A stretch of 64,000 nucleotides of DNA from Albugo candida (GCA_905220665.1 CAJNAR010000144.1:248001-312000); one strand, 5' to 3'. Positions 45,201 to 57,001 are shown, counted from the first letter of the stretch. Notes: generated by a model not told the origin, from the sequence alone. Numbers and translations are program-made.

Positions 45201-46130
45201 TACGGAAATGGCAAGCTGAAAGACCTGTCTTCGATTCTAAGTAACTTGATTGACGTTTCGTGGACCGCTCACCGTGGCGGAATGCATGCAAAGAGTGAGT
45301 CATAAGCTGATCTTATAATTTGCTCGTACAATTTGCACTGACACTAAAATAGGCATCAGCGCATCCTACACACGGATATTATATCGAGAAAGATGTACTC
45401 GGCGTAGACAGCAACTTTACCGCCGCTCCAGTACCAGTCAAATATATCGAGGCGCGCTATGTTTTGCTCTAAATCATTTCCATGTTTTCATAATGCGTTG
45501 CAAGTTCGTCTGGTAAGAACCGATGAATATTCGCATACGCTATGTCTGATATGCTTCGTTGACACTATAAAGGTTGGAAGTAGAGCTGCTGGCAGGTGTT
45601 GTTGAGATCAAATCTTCTCTATATCGCTCACAAATCTGACTCATGTTTCTAAACTACCTTTCCTTGCGATTGTGCAGGTAAATGCCTGCTCTTCAATTCG
45701 AGCATAAAAGAACGGTACGTAATTTGATTTGGATGATTTGGAGGGTTGATCTATTCACATCCAAATTCTATCCAGTCGCTGGTGTGAGCAAATTGACTGA
45801 CTCCCATGATGATCATGTGAACGAGTTCTATCGATTCTCATCATCGCCAAGTCCAACAGCGGTAATCAGAATCTTCATCGGCCCGGCAAAATCTTCGAAA
45901 TTTGAATTAATCGGCTGCATTTGAGAATAGAAGCTTGCAATCGCTGAAACAAGCTCAAATCGGCGATCAGCCCAACATATCACCTGCCAGCATAACAATC
46001 ATGAAAAAAGAAGACAATGTCAGCGAATTGCGGCGCTACTTTGATCGTCGATTATGGATATAATGATGTGTCTTCGTTCAATCATTGTAAATTCATGCTG
46101 GCTCTCTTTTATTTGTCAATATTTAAAAGA
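45200..46130 (+). pseudogene. NDUFAF7/MidA-type methyltransferase relic, copy 2
   Basis: Pieces in order are TFRGPLTVAECMQRV (about 45254; family RGPLTVAEYM), HGYYIEKDVLGVDSNFTAAP (about 45370; family GYY---D-FG--GDF-TSPE), FYRFSSSPSPT near 45828 and SANCGATLIVDYGYNDVSSF near 46018. The SAM loop seen in copy 1 is lost here. The GYYIEKD segment is better kept than in copy 1 and the two relics carry different lesions, so they decayed independently. Confidence 0.78.
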
Positions 46131-46606
46131 CCTTACCGCGAGTCATCGTCGATGAAGCTCCCGCATTCAAGGCTTTTTGTCGAGCAAAATTCGTCCTTGT
46201 TGCATTGGCTCCACCGACGCGAACCACGTTGGACGACATTCAATTTCGACTTGCGCTGTGTCGTGCTGTTCGTGTCGGTGTCGTTGGGCGAAGTCATGCG
46301 CTTTTGGGTTTTTGCTGGCGCTGGCGTCTCCGCATGCTCAGCGGTTGGTGTGAGTCAATACAAGAAACAGACAATCGACCTCAGGTAGTTTCAGATGTGG
46401 CGGTGAGATGTACCGTAGGATAGCGGCAGCCTGAATATGCCGGTAGTGTGGGACATTTGTAGTAGAAGTCTGTCGTGTGTCAATGGTAATAATAGATAAA
46501 TGCTTTATTAACATGTGGTGGGATAGAAGTAATATGATACAGAAGCAACAAAAAAGATGATCATGATATCTATTACAAATTTGCTTGCGGTCTAACATAA
46601 ATGGCG
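46131..46606. other. spacer with a GC-richer patch
   Basis: 46200-46390 is clearly GC-richer than its surroundings and open in two plus frames without an ATG at the start. One reads EVMRFWVFAGAGVSACSAVG, hydrophobic. It might be an exon of a small membrane protein or unrelated inserted DNA. No gene is called. Confidence 0.3.
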
Positions 46607-46619
46607 CTACTTCGAGAAC

Positions 46620-47225
46620 TTAATCCATTCGGAACAGCTCGTCGTCTGTACCATTTTCCGACTTTCCTTTATAACATGCACTTTTGATGGTTTCAGGCTG
46701 GATCCAGACGGTGTTTGAGTGCGGGTCGGTGTTGTGTGACTGAATATGCTTTGATGCTGGCATGAAATCTGGTCTAAATGCGTAACATTTTGATGTATTT
46801 TTTTGAAATGCCGTGCCAAATGAAGTAGCCTTGAAGGACGGACGAACCGGAATTGGGACGGGAATGGCACGACTCGCTTTTGGACTGACATTTGTGCATG
46901 TTGGGTACGTCCACGCAGTAACATCATTGTCGAACGACTCGTCATAGTCACCTTCTTTGAACGCTTGTTGGAGTAGCGTATCAGTCTGTACCGTATCGAT
47001 TGGTCCCGTATTGCTGAACGGTGACACGAAGTTAGTCCAATCGTCCTCCGAGTCCTCGCCAATAAACCATTCATCCTGATTTTTAGATGGCACGGACGCA
47101 AAACTATCTCCATTCATACATGCACTATGCTTATCATCATCGTTTGCATCCAATTTCACGATATCGCAAAGCCGACGAGTTGTTTGGCTCTTGTGTAATG
47201 TACACTGGTCCCCGCTTCTTAGCAT
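46620..47225 (-). CDS. hypothetical acidic protein, 201 residues
   Basis: An ATG-started open frame with an acidic, Asp/Ser-rich first half (DEWFIGEDSEDDWTNFVSPF, QAFKEGDYDESFDNDVTAW) and a Pro/Lys-containing second half (RAIPVPIPVRPSFKATSFG). No signal peptide, membrane segment or known domain is seen. A second minus frame (46607-47113) overlaps it but has a composition typical of a shadow. No paralog lies in the window. It could be a nuclear regulatory protein; that is only a guess from composition. Confidence 0.45.
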   Translation of the reverse strand: MLRSGDQCTLHKSQTTRRLCDIVKLDANDDDKHSACMNGDSFASVPSKNQDEWFIGEDSEDDWTNFVSPFSNTGPIDTVQTDTLLQQAFKEGDYDESFDNDVTAWTYPTCTNVSPKASRAIPVPIPVRPSFKATSFGTAFQKNTSKCYAFRPDFMPASKHIQSHNTDPHSNTVWIQPETIKSACYKGKSENGTDDELFRMD

Positions 47226-48690
47226 CGTTATGTGACTGATATGTGATGAATGACTAAAATTGGTTTCTCTGAGCAGAGCCTTCCCTAACCGAGTTGAAAA
47301 GAGAATGCGGCTCAGAAACCTGGAACGATGTCGTAGTCGCGTGACGGCATTGTCACATTCCTCGTGCGTTGTTTGACTGGTGGACTTCTTCTACCAACCC
47401 TCAGCCAATTAGCTACATAGAACAAGTACTTACTACAATTTCACATGCATGTATAAGATTGTTTGATTCAATAAACGTCCACCAATCAAATAACGTCTTT
47501 CGCCAATTACCTCTTGTAATATTACGCGCTTGCGAAACAGTAATGATACATGTCGCATTAATAGGTCTAGGTGAACACACGCTAGAGCCTAGTCTCAGAA
47601 TTCGATAATGACGTCGATTTGACATAAAAATTGAAGGTGAAGTCTCTCGATTGTTTACACTCTCAAAGATCCGTGAAATTACCGTGATATATGCGATCTT
47701 CCATGATCACCCCTTCGTGGCAAAAGGTTGCTTGCAAACCGTTTGTACGATGTTCTTAGAAGTAGTTCGATCAGATAAACACAGTGTTTATTATAAATAT
47801 TAAGAGGATGCGCTCATATTATTTTGTCTACTGATTATGAAATTCTGATTCTAGTCAACTATGGACATCAAGTAGAAGTGGTGTAAGTTCGATGACTACA
47901 AAGGTTTCTTAGGTAGTGCACCAAGTTTGGTATGTTGATCTCTCTCTCGCGAACACTGCTGTTTTAGCATGACGGTTGTCTCATTTGTTCTTGTTAGCAA
48001 AATTTACAGCGCGCCGAGTCCCAGAATGCGCCTTCGTCACCTAGACCACCTTTACCTCTTATTGTCTTGATGAAATCTGTCGATAGAGTCGAACAGGTTC
48101 ATCTCGAAAAACGACTCGGATGCAATATACCATTCCGTGCCAGCTAGAAAGCGTATGCCGAATAGTGGCCTACATCAAGAGTCGATATCTATAAAGACGG
48201 GAGGGAGCTTTCTGGACTTACGCCTTGGGCAGCTTGTTTCTATACTCGACACCCACCAAGCTCATCCAAATATTTTAACATCACAAAGGGGTGGAACAAT
48301 CATACTATTTTACACGTGGCTGGTAATCGAGAGAGACTACATTCGGTTTGTTTTTGTGTTTACACGAGGTAACGTACAAGCTCAGCTCACGGGATCAATA
48401 TGGGTACTGTAATCAAAGCCCAACAGCAACGAGGCAGCAGAAGGTATCCTTCGAATACTTCAACTCAGCTTCTCTTCCTCATGCCAGCAACTATGTCGCC
48501 AACAGATGCGCAACAAAACAGCTTCTGCGAGTCGAGTATATTATTTAAACTTGCGCACGCAAAATATCAAATTATGGATGAGCCTCTGAGTCTCTCTGAA
48601 TACGCTGCGTCTTTTCTTATTAGTAGGATGGTGTACCAACCAATAATCCATTACACATCCATCCTCCTCATCTTCATCGCATATCAATTG
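47226..48690. other. intergenic, nothing recognised
   Basis: Only short frames on both strands without motifs; AT-rich, no repeats noted. Confidence 0.4.
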
Positions 48691-48699
48691 CGCTCTCAT

Positions 48700-49805
48700 T
48701 TAGTTGCCTTTGCCTTCGGGTGCTCGTTCCTGAGGTGCCCTCTCCGCTGATGCTCTTCTCCTTTCGTTGATCGTCTCTTCTGTGCTCTTTATGTTGGAAG
48801 AAATTGCATATGTTTTACGTTCACTTCTTGTATCGATCCTGATTCTCAACAACTCCAAAATGCTTACGCCCAGCACCCAGTGGTCGCTAGCGCTAGGAAG
48901 AAATTGGGCCGACTTCCCTGTGAAAGGCTGACCGAACAATTCTTGTAGTTTGACAATTGTCATCGCGTTCGTTGAAAATGCAATTTTCATCCCCACGAAT
49001 TTATTGTTATCGACTTTGTATCCTTCTTTTTCTTCGATTTATTATCGACAACATCAAAACCGCTCCGATTGATCCCGTCTGTGACCATTCGATACATTCT
49101 GTTTGTTCTGTTTGGTAGCTTCATCTTTTCATCACCGATAAGAACTCGAGCTTTTTGTTTCTGATACGTTGCAACACATAATTTGAATCAACAATTGAGA
49201 AATCAGGAAGTATAAGATCGCTATTAGATTTAGCATTCTGGACTACAGTAGTCATATATTTGAGATCTACAGCGTAGATAATCGAAGACGACTTGTACCT
49301 TCCAAATGTATAGATCCCTTTAGGAGCCAGATCTAGGAACTTGTCAACATGGAGAATGGCCATGCTAGCCCAATGTGACACATTTCCTTCATTTTCCGAA
49401 GTCTTCAGGTCTACGGCAGATATTCTCCAACAACCTGGTAAGAATCGCCTATCGATGTCATAGTGAGAGTTCAGATCCGTCGAGTCAAATACCGGAGGAT
49501 ATGTGGGCAGATAAATTGTATCGTATGTTGCGTGAGGAACATGCAGAGTTTTTGAATGTAGCGTAAATTCTGTTTTAGGCAAGCAGCGTTTGTAATTCTT
49601 GTACTCGTCAGTAGTATCATCCAAATGCAATACCATCAGATATTCATCGTCATTTATCGGTGCTATTGCCGCATGCAGCCCGCATTTATATTGCAAATCT
49701 TCCTCCGACCATAAAGGCTTAAATCTCAGGTAGTACTTGCCGTTGTGATAGCTATACGCTGCTGGTGATCCGAGCAAGATGTCTACGAAGTCGAGCGCAT
49801 ACTAG
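48700..49805 (-). pseudogene. unidentified gene, at least 300 codons, frame-broken
   Basis: The minus strand holds two long frames that read like one protein. 49777-49121 (AYSYHNGKYYLRFKPLWSEE, CWRISAVDLKTSENEGNVSH, a YTFGRYKSSSIIYAVDLKYM stretch, ending FLSVMKR) is followed after about 120 bp by 48996-48700 (MKIAFSTNAMTIVKLQELFG ... DHWVLGVSILELLRIRID). The first has no ATG near its start; its frame is open from 49802, after a TAG, and begins YALDFVDILLGSP. The join needs a frame change near 49000-49120, and no clean intron was found. Amino-acid composition is coding-like. I do not recognise the family. Confidence 0.45.
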
Positions 49806-50059
49806 ATAAACGATCGAGTCATCGTTCCGGCAAGTGGTCAAGTATCTCATCAAATAGGTGGGTTTTTACCGCACGCGACTAATGGTTGGCTCTTCATTGT
49901 GTCCACTATTGATTACTATAAACTTTTACTTTATGAATCCTTGATCAAATCACCAGCTCTCACTGTGAAAGCACACAAGCCGTTCATTTACACCCTGTCA
50001 ATTGTGAGGTTTATCCCTGCCCTGTACGCGGAATTTCCAACATTCATGCGATTCTAATT

Positions 50060-50247
50060 GTGAGAGTGATGACAAAAAGGTTGCACGCCTCGCAGATTAG
50101 ACATACTGACAGTGTTTTCAAATTGTCGAAAACGTACTTTGCGAGTCTAGAACACACGGGTGAAACACATAGGTGCGCAGTATCGTATAAATTGTGGAAA
50201 TTTTCAAATGAAAGAACACGTATCTACTACTTGCCTCATAATGCGAG
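50060..50247 (+). pseudogene. ORF split by the copia insertion, left part
   Basis: An ATG frame (KRLHASQIRHTDSVFKLSKT, YKLWKFSNERTRIYYLPHN) runs up to the left LTR. Reading across the target duplication into 55237 keeps the frame open for another 24 or so codons before a TAA. The protein is not recognised and the total would be under 90 codons, so it may be an exon or a chance frame. Confidence 0.3.
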
Positions 50248-50477
50248 TGTCGAAAATGCCGCACAGAAAGAAAAGTTTCTTCACTGAAGGGAGGAAAAAT
50301 AGAAATAGTTATATTATGTATGACCGTTAGTATCTCTTCCTACGGCGTTCCTCAGTTACGAAACCACCGCGTCGGGACAGTCCAGAACGGAAGGTGTACG
50401 AAACCACTATTTAGATCCTTGGATCGTTTTACCAAAACGTCCGACGGATGGCAATGTGGAGTCGTTACTTACCAACA
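50248..50477 (-). repeat. 3' LTR of the copia element
   Basis: Starts TGTCGAAAATGCCGCACAG and ends TTACCAACA on the plus strand. It is the same length as the other LTR with about 5 percent divergence, which suggests insertion some time ago and not in the present population. Confidence 0.93.
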
Positions 50478-50783
50478 CTCCTTCCTCATGGCGCCGTGTT
50501 TTTGTTACCTCAATCATATACTGATCCTTTATATTTTCACGTATTAGCCAACGTAGCCCCATCAATTGTTGTAGTCGAACAGCGCTAGATGCCTTCGTAA
50601 GCAAACCAGCCGCCATCATTTCGGTGTGCATATAACAGGGCTTTACCATGCCTCGTTTAGCACAATCTTGGATGAACTTGAGCTTGATGTCGATGTGCTT
50701 CGCTCGCGTCGAACTTTCTTCGTTTTCCATCTGGCGGATAGCTGCTTGATTGTCTATCTCAATCCGGATAGGTAATTCCGCGT

Positions 50784-52300
50784 TTATCCCAGTTCAACAA
50801 TTAGCTCGCGTACTCCGAAAAGCTCTTGACCGGAATGTGAAGCCGACGTGAAATCCGCTTCCATAGTCGATAGAGATACTGATGCTTGCTTGCGGCACGT
50901 CCAGCCCACTATCATATCACCCACACGAAAGATCGCTTCGCATACCGACTTGCGGCTAATCTTGTCCCCTGCATAGTACGCATCGCTTGCGCTTGAAAGT
51001 TGCACAGTGTGATTTGCTGAACCTGTTTCTGTCCAAGTTGAAACTTGACTTTCTTAGTTCCTTTCAGATACCTGGCACCTTTTTGCTGAATTACCAGTCG
51101 CTCACCGAGGCGCATGGGCTCGCGCGTAGCTCGGTGCACAGCATAAGCGATGTCCGTTCGTGTGCATCGAGCCAACCATAACAGCGATCCTACTATCGAC
51201 TGAGACTGTTTTAGCGATGCTGATGCGACTGGCCCATCCGACGGTAGAATCGGGTCAGCTTCGCGCATGTCGGTATCACGATGGAACCCGATTGGTGTCG
51301 CCACTTGGTGCGCATCTTACAGACCGAATTTTCATAATAGGTCGTCGATCATCGCTTCTTGGTCAATTCTATAACCAAACTACGGAGAATGAGTAAGTCG
51401 CATCCCTAGAAACTTGCTAACGACGCCCAGGTCCTTGATCTGGAGCGTTACTAATTGTTTAAACACATCATCCACTCGACTCTTTGATGTCCCGATCAGC
51501 AGCAAATCGTCAACATATACTCCAACGACAGTCTTTCCATCGTGATCTCTTTGTAATAGAGACATGAGTTTGTGACACATTGTATGAATCCGAAACGAAG
51601 TAGTTCTGAATGTAGAAGTTTCTCCCAGAGTCGTCCAGCTTGTTTTAATCCATCAAGGCTGCGCTGATGTCGAAGTACCACTTCTTTTGTGTGCTGGGCA
51701 CCGCAACGCTGTAAATCCATCTCACTCACTTTCATACCTTGTGGAACGTATAGGTGAATATCCAGATCCGGGCGGTTGAGGCCTTGACATATGCATTAGG
51801 CACATCTCCATGACGCGCCGGTACACCCCATATCTCGGATAGTGCAAGGATAACCTTCCCAGTCGTCATGTTCATACCGGTGGCGAATGTTAGTGTATAG
51901 TCTTTACCAAACGACTGCGCATTCCCGCATTCCATCATCCGTGCTTTGTAGCGCTCGACGTTTCCGTCAGCATCTGTTTTTGTCTTGAAAACCCTCTTTG
52001 TGTTAAGAGGGTGCATTTCATCCGTGCGAATACCATCTCCCACGTGTCATTGGCCTTAAGTGAATCTAACTTCGACTCAGCAGCGCGTTCCCACTCCACA
52101 AACTTGTCACTGTTCATGGCTTCTCTCCAATTCTTCGGATCCACATGGTAAAGAGCACCAATAATCTCGCATGGCAGGATCTTTGTTTCATTACATCTCG
52201 TCCTCATGGTCATTGCTGGCTGATTGACTGAAACTTTATTGTAAATATTTTCCTTCCGCCACGCTTGTCGCGCTTCTTGATCTTCCCTGATCCCACTCAT
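50784..52300 (-). pseudogene. copia reverse transcriptase and RNase H
   Basis: Minus strand: the RT start is NWREAMNSDKFVEWERAAES near 52130. Then come KTDADGNVERYKARMMECGN near 51970, YVKAS, a SLDGLKQAGRLWEKLLHSEL segment near 51640, catalytic YVDDLLLIG near 51510 and FKQLVTLQIKDLGVVSKFLG. RNase H has VGSLLWLARCTRTDIAYAV near 51180 and SLSTMEADFTSASHSGQELF near 50860. Frame changes occur near 52000, 51735, 51500 and 51000. Confidence 0.82.
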
Positions 52301-53886
52301 GCCTCCTTCCGATGTACAACATCGCCACTTGACTCTGGTAGTGTATCACCAGACGTACACGTTTCAGCTGTTGACTCGACGTCAATGTCGATGGGATCAG
52401 CGGTCTTCTTCTTGTTAGCGTCTTCCGCGTTGTTTGCATATTTTAAGTTGGTCGTTTGCATCCTCGCTGAGGGTTTTAATATTTCTGACATGTTGCGTTA
52501 TTCGCACCACATGATCCTTGGTAAACAGCACGTTGTACCCTTTTATTTCATCGCTCTTTCCAATAATAAGGCTTTGTTCTCCACGCCGATCGAGAGTCTT
52601 ATGCTTCGGGGTCCGAATTGCGGTGGACGGGGAGCCAAAAATAACAATATCCGTCAGCTTTGGGCTGGAACCCGTCAGAACTTCAATCGGCGAAGCGCGA
52701 TTCTCATTTCCTCGCGTCGGGCAGCGGTTGAGAATGTAGGACGCATGTTATGCAGCGTCACCCCAAAAGCTTAATGGCAGCCCCGATCCGAAAATCATGG
52801 AGCGCACCATGTTCATTACTGTTTCATGTAGACGCTCCGCCTTCCCGTTCGACACTTGCTTCCCCGCTTCCGATACCTGACGTCGCACTCCGGATTTTTC
52901 GCAAAACGGGGCGACGACCCTGTACTCGTCTCCACCATCGGTGCGTAGGAAGTGAATCTTACAGTTGAAGCGCTTCTCAAAGTATACGAGAAATTTTTAC
53001 GAATGACTTGGTCGCCTTGTCCTTCGTTTTGTCAGAAACACATGGTAGTAGTTGATTTTGTAATGCACGAAATTAATAAGGTAGCTGTTTCCACAATTGT
53101 CGATTGGAGTGATTGGACCCTTGATATCGCTAAAGATAACGCCACCTACTCGGTCGATAGGAGCATTCATTCCAGAGTCTTTGGTCGATTAATTATTGCG
53201 CGTCTGCTTGTCTTGTGCGCATGTTATGCACGCTGACCTTTCCTTATTCGTAAGAATTATGCCACTCTCTGAGCCGTTTGACATCCTCTCGATGGTGTCA
53301 TAATCCAGATGTGCAAATCGCAAGTGAAAATCCAGTAGACTTCCCGTTTGTGTGTATAGGGGATTGTAGAATTAACAGCTTGAGCGAGAGCTGCAAATGT
53401 GTAGTCTTCATCTTTCCTGGCACCAAGTCCAACTGCACCCTCGGTCACAACACGTATCACAAATACGTTATTGTTGTCCTTGACAACATTAAGATCTTGA
53501 AACCGTCACTGCGTCGGACCATCGAGCTTGTACGTCCATCATTACGAAGTCATATATTTTTCTTCGATTCTTCCATACGTAAGTATATTCCACGGAAGAT
53601 CTGCCGAGTAGTAGACGTCTCTTAGCTTGATGCGACGAAGATCACCATCGACGCGTACTACAAAATCGGTTGAGTTGCATTTCCAGTCTCTCTTTTTGGA
53701 AGCAGGCACTCTCCATAACATTCCATTGTATTGTAAAGTTGTAATGGTGTCATCAATAGGTGACGACTCGATCCACTGTCCAAAATTCATTGCCATGTGG
53801 CGTCGACATTGTCTGCAACTGCCAGCGTAAAATCCTTCTTGACTTCTTGCTTGCAGTATCGTTTGTAATGACCTTCTTTTCCGCAC
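52300..53886 (-). pseudogene. copia protease remnant, GAG-pre-integrase and integrase
   Basis: Protease end: RRIKLRDVYYSADLPWNILT. The active-site DSG expected near 53780 reads IESS and is damaged. The pre-integrase zinc region follows near 53290-53180 (HLDYDTIERMS, CITCAQDKQTR). The integrase core shows FLRTDGGDEYRV near 52960, KQVSNGKAERLHETVMNMVR near 52850 and SFWGDAA then a stop at about 52755. Downstream IFGS and KTLDRRGEQSLIIGKSDEIK are in the normal positions. The catalytic Asp and Glu are present; nonsense changes interrupt the frame. Confidence 0.8.
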
Positions 53887-54997
53887 TTAAAACAGGAACC
53901 TGGTTTTCTCCTTTGGCGCTCTTTACTGTTTCTAAGTCGCCCGACATAAGTGCTCTTAACAGCGACCACCGTTGGCTTGCTTGTGAGGCGAATGCTTGAA
54001 TCATTTAGCTGCGCAAAATGGACCAGCTCTTCCGCTTGTCGTAGGTAGTCTTCACGATGAGGATTTAGTCGTGCTAGTGGCACGCTCTGAAACTCACTCG
54101 AAGGGCTAGCAAACTTGGCGATGTTTTCCAGGACTTGATTGTGAGCACCGCCAACAGCATCACTTAACGCCATCAGGTAAAGCATGTGGATATTCCACAA
54201 GCATTCTCCTGTATCTTCGATGCGAATAGCTTTAACGCCTGTGACTTCGAAATTCATGTACCAAACTTTGTGTTCATTCGGTCTATCGAGTACCACAACT
54301 GAGGATTCTCATTGTACCAGCTGTCCACTTGGCTACGGTAATACTGTCCCGCTTTGACAGTTAAGCGCCTAACGAGGACATCCATCTTGTTCTCTTCAGT
54401 CCAAATGCACTTGCTGAGGCTTTCTGAAATAGCTATCTGCCGCAAGAACCTCTTCCTCCAGGGTTCAAACTCTGCCCCGAGACTTGGGTAAACTTACTTG
54501 CCATCAAAATTTTCGATGGCATGTTTCAGGTCTCTTATCCACAGCGGTCTTTGCGTCGCAAAATGCGTCGGTGCTGGAACCGTTCTATATCCCGTGTCCC
54601 GTGGCGGTTGGATAGGTGGGCCTTGCCTATCGTCTGCCCTTTCCATGCGCTGATGTAATTGTCCTGCAGTGTGGTGTCGTGCTGGATTTGGTTTGACTTC
54701 GTCTTCAAGCGAAAATAAAGTCGTTTGTCAGCCAAGTCCCGCGCGCGACTCGGCATAAGCGCGAAAGGTGCTGCTGCCGACGGACACAACCGAAGCTTGG
54801 CCATCCTCGAATCACCGAGCTTCAAGCCTGCTGAGGCGAGCTCCAATGTCACCTTTCAGTTCAGTGACAATATCCAGTAGCCTTGCCATGTCCTCCCCCG
54901 CACTTGAAACCGTAGTGGCTCCATCGTTGTGGGTGTGAGTCGTGGCTGGCGCTTGGGCTTGATCTCGAGCAACTTGTTCCATAGGCGTTGGGCTCAT
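53753..54997 (-). pseudogene. copia gag with zinc knuckle
   Basis: Minus-strand frames in order are an N-terminal segment with DMARLLDIVTELKGDIGARL (coiled), a central UBN2-like gag region (ALSDAVGGAHNQVLENIAKF, a CLWNIHMLYL stretch) and the nucleic-acid-binding knuckle CFKCGKEGHYKRYC near 53880. The frame shifts near 54850, 54500 and 54280. The knuckle has all four metal ligands. Confidence 0.8.
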
Positions 54998-55001
54998 AAC
55001 C
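54984..55001 (-). other. primer-binding site, initiator tRNA-Met half-tRNA type
   Basis: The plus strand GGCGTTGGGCTCATAACC next to the LTR equals the anticodon-arm sequence of an initiator tRNA-Met (GGGCTCATAACC with CAT anticodon). Copia and Ty5 prime from a cleaved iMet tRNA using this region. The first gag ATG (54997-54995, minus strand) lies within the site. Confidence 0.75.
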
Positions 55002-55231
55002 TGTCGAAAATGCCGCACAGAATGGAAAGTTTCTTCACTGAAGGGAGGAAAAATAGAAGTAGTTATATTATGTATGACCGTTAGTATCTCATCATACGGC
55101 CTTCCTCACTTATGAAACCACCGCGTCGGGACAGGCCATAACGGAAGGTATACGAAACCACTATTTAGATCCTTGGATCGTTTTACCAAAACGTCCGACG
55201 GATGGCAATGTGGAGTCGTTACTTTCCAACA
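55002..55231 (-). repeat. 5' LTR of the copia element
   Basis: Starts TGTCGAAAATGCCGCACAG and ends TTTCCAACA on the plus strand. In the transcriptional sense of the element (minus strand) this is the upstream LTR; the primer-binding site abuts it at 55001. Confidence 0.93.
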
Positions 55232-55239
55232 GCGAGAAC

Positions 55240-57000
55240 TTTGGATCTAACATCCCGATATGCAGGTCAGACGCGTGGGTGCATAATACTGTAATCGAGC
55301 TTTTTCCCTGATGGACTCGTAGGTACGCAGGATAAGTGTCAAGAATTCAATTGGCTAATGTATCAGTTGATGCCTATTCAGAGTCGTTTCCTCTGACTAG
55401 AAGATTCGTAGGACTGCATTTGCGACATATATCGACACTGGAAACCGGATACAGTTTGAGGTACATTTGGAAATGAGTGTATCGCCATCTAAGCGTGCGT
55501 TTCTGCACTGCCTTTACGCAGAAATTCCGGTGTTTCCATTCGAATGGAGATTTGGGTTACACTGATTTCAGTATCCAATCGATGGAATCTCATAAAGAGC
55601 GTGGTATCCGTCTTGTGCTCACCACAAATCTAAAAAGTGTGTCGAAATCAAATTAAAAAACTGGAAAGTAGTACGCGAAGAGGTGATATTTGCCTTCCTT
55701 CGACCGCTTGAACTCTGCGCAATTGGTGCGGTGGAATCACTTGAACAAGAACTTTAAAATAACACACGCGTTCGTCTTGCTCCTGGTGAATTGAGGGAAT
55801 TGCAGCTGTATGTGACGACGAAATGCTTGCATTACACAATAAGAACAGCACTTTGTGTGTTTTTGATGAGCTGATCATGTTTAACGGCGTGCATGAACAG
55901 CTCGTTTTTCCGGTACAGATACCCGGTCTTTCGAGAATTCTTCGAACATTTTACAAAAGTACAGCAGTGAAATGAGTGATTGAGATCTTTTGACTTTGAG
56001 GAATTGAAGATGTATTGTGTATTTCCGCAATCCACAAGATTATTCAGCCCATATTTATAACGGCTATTCTGACGTAGCTAATGGTATCTGGCTCATGAAT
56101 GTCGGGCTTTGCGAGAATACGAAGATTGGAATGTCTTTGTACATGGCCCATCACAAATCCTCAGAGCTATGTAAATGCACCGCGCTCCATCTGTTCAACC
56201 CTGGTGCTATTACGACAGACACGACACAGGGGAAGCAAACTAGAACACGGTCTTCAGTTTCAAATAGAAAAAAGTGGTATACTGAGTTATTCTTTTTTGT
56301 CAGCTAAATATAAAACGCTGTGCTCCACGCAACGATGTTATGTAGTCCACGCATTTCCATATGGCTTCGTCATCACATCTTCAACACGTTCAACTTTCAA
56401 CACCATAGACGTTACAAGCGTGCCATCATCTGCTTCGACGGCGAAGGCACGCGATACTGAAAATGCTTACGAGAAACTCTAACTCGATGTGCATCAAATG
56501 ACCAGCACAGGCGCTATCTATTATGACAGGCTTGAGAATCCGGAAGGCTTCTTATTGATATCTGATTTCGAACGCAAATTGTAAGCGTGTTCGCACCGGT
56601 GGGATGCTTCAGGCGATTGGTGCGTGCCCGGAAACACGTATCGTCGTCGCTCGTTTGTTCTCAATGGAATGGTATTCCGCTATATTGAGACACAGATTGA
56701 AAAGCAGGAGCTTGGTGCTAGCCATCTCGCGTCTGTGAATGCAGTGTTACCTTCCAGTATTGCTGATGCACGAAAATTCGCAGTTTTGGTGTGTATATTT
56801 TTCGGTCATATTTAGTGTCCTCGCTCATTTTCTTTTGAGGTTTGGCCGATCGCTTTATACGATTGCGGATAATAACCGAGAAGATATGGTGCGTTGGGTA
56901 GCAGTTATCACACTTGTGGTACGCAATTCTTGCCATTCGATTAGCAGTGAAGTTTCTCTTATAGCTCCGAGAAGAGTATCATCTCAAACTCTTGCAACGT
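55240..57000. other. right flank of the copia insertion, decayed coding-like DNA
   Basis: Short frames with coding-like runs occur, for example IDVTSVPSSASTAKARDTEN near 56410 and YYDRLENPEGFLLISDFERK near 56520, in different frames. They may be parts of one dead gene. No family is recognised and no intact ORF is supported. Confidence 0.35.
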
Positions 57001-57001
57001 C

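Larger units (their letters stand above)
50248..55231 (-). mobile_element. Ty1/copia element with both LTRs and target-site duplication
   Basis: Two 230-bp LTRs (50248-50477 and 55002-55231) begin TG and end CA and differ at about 12 positions. They are flanked by the 5-bp duplication GCGAG (50243-50247 and 55232-55236). Coding sense is the minus strand. A primer-binding site adjoins the right LTR and a purine tract (GAGGAAGGAG) adjoins the left LTR. Gag, protease, integrase, reverse transcriptase and RNase H follow in copia order but carry several stops and frameshifts, so the element is probably not autonomous. It is unrelated in sequence to the element at 1-3352. Confidence 0.95.

Noticed and set aside
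46607..47113. Second minus-strand frame of 168 codons overlapping the 201-codon ORF
   Set aside because: Rich in Arg, Ser and Thr with no order to it; it looks like the shadow of the acidic frame, which has the better start.
52265..52774. Plus-strand 169-codon frame inside the copia element
   Set aside because: It is antisense to the RT/integrase region, which has clear family motifs; no motif of its own.
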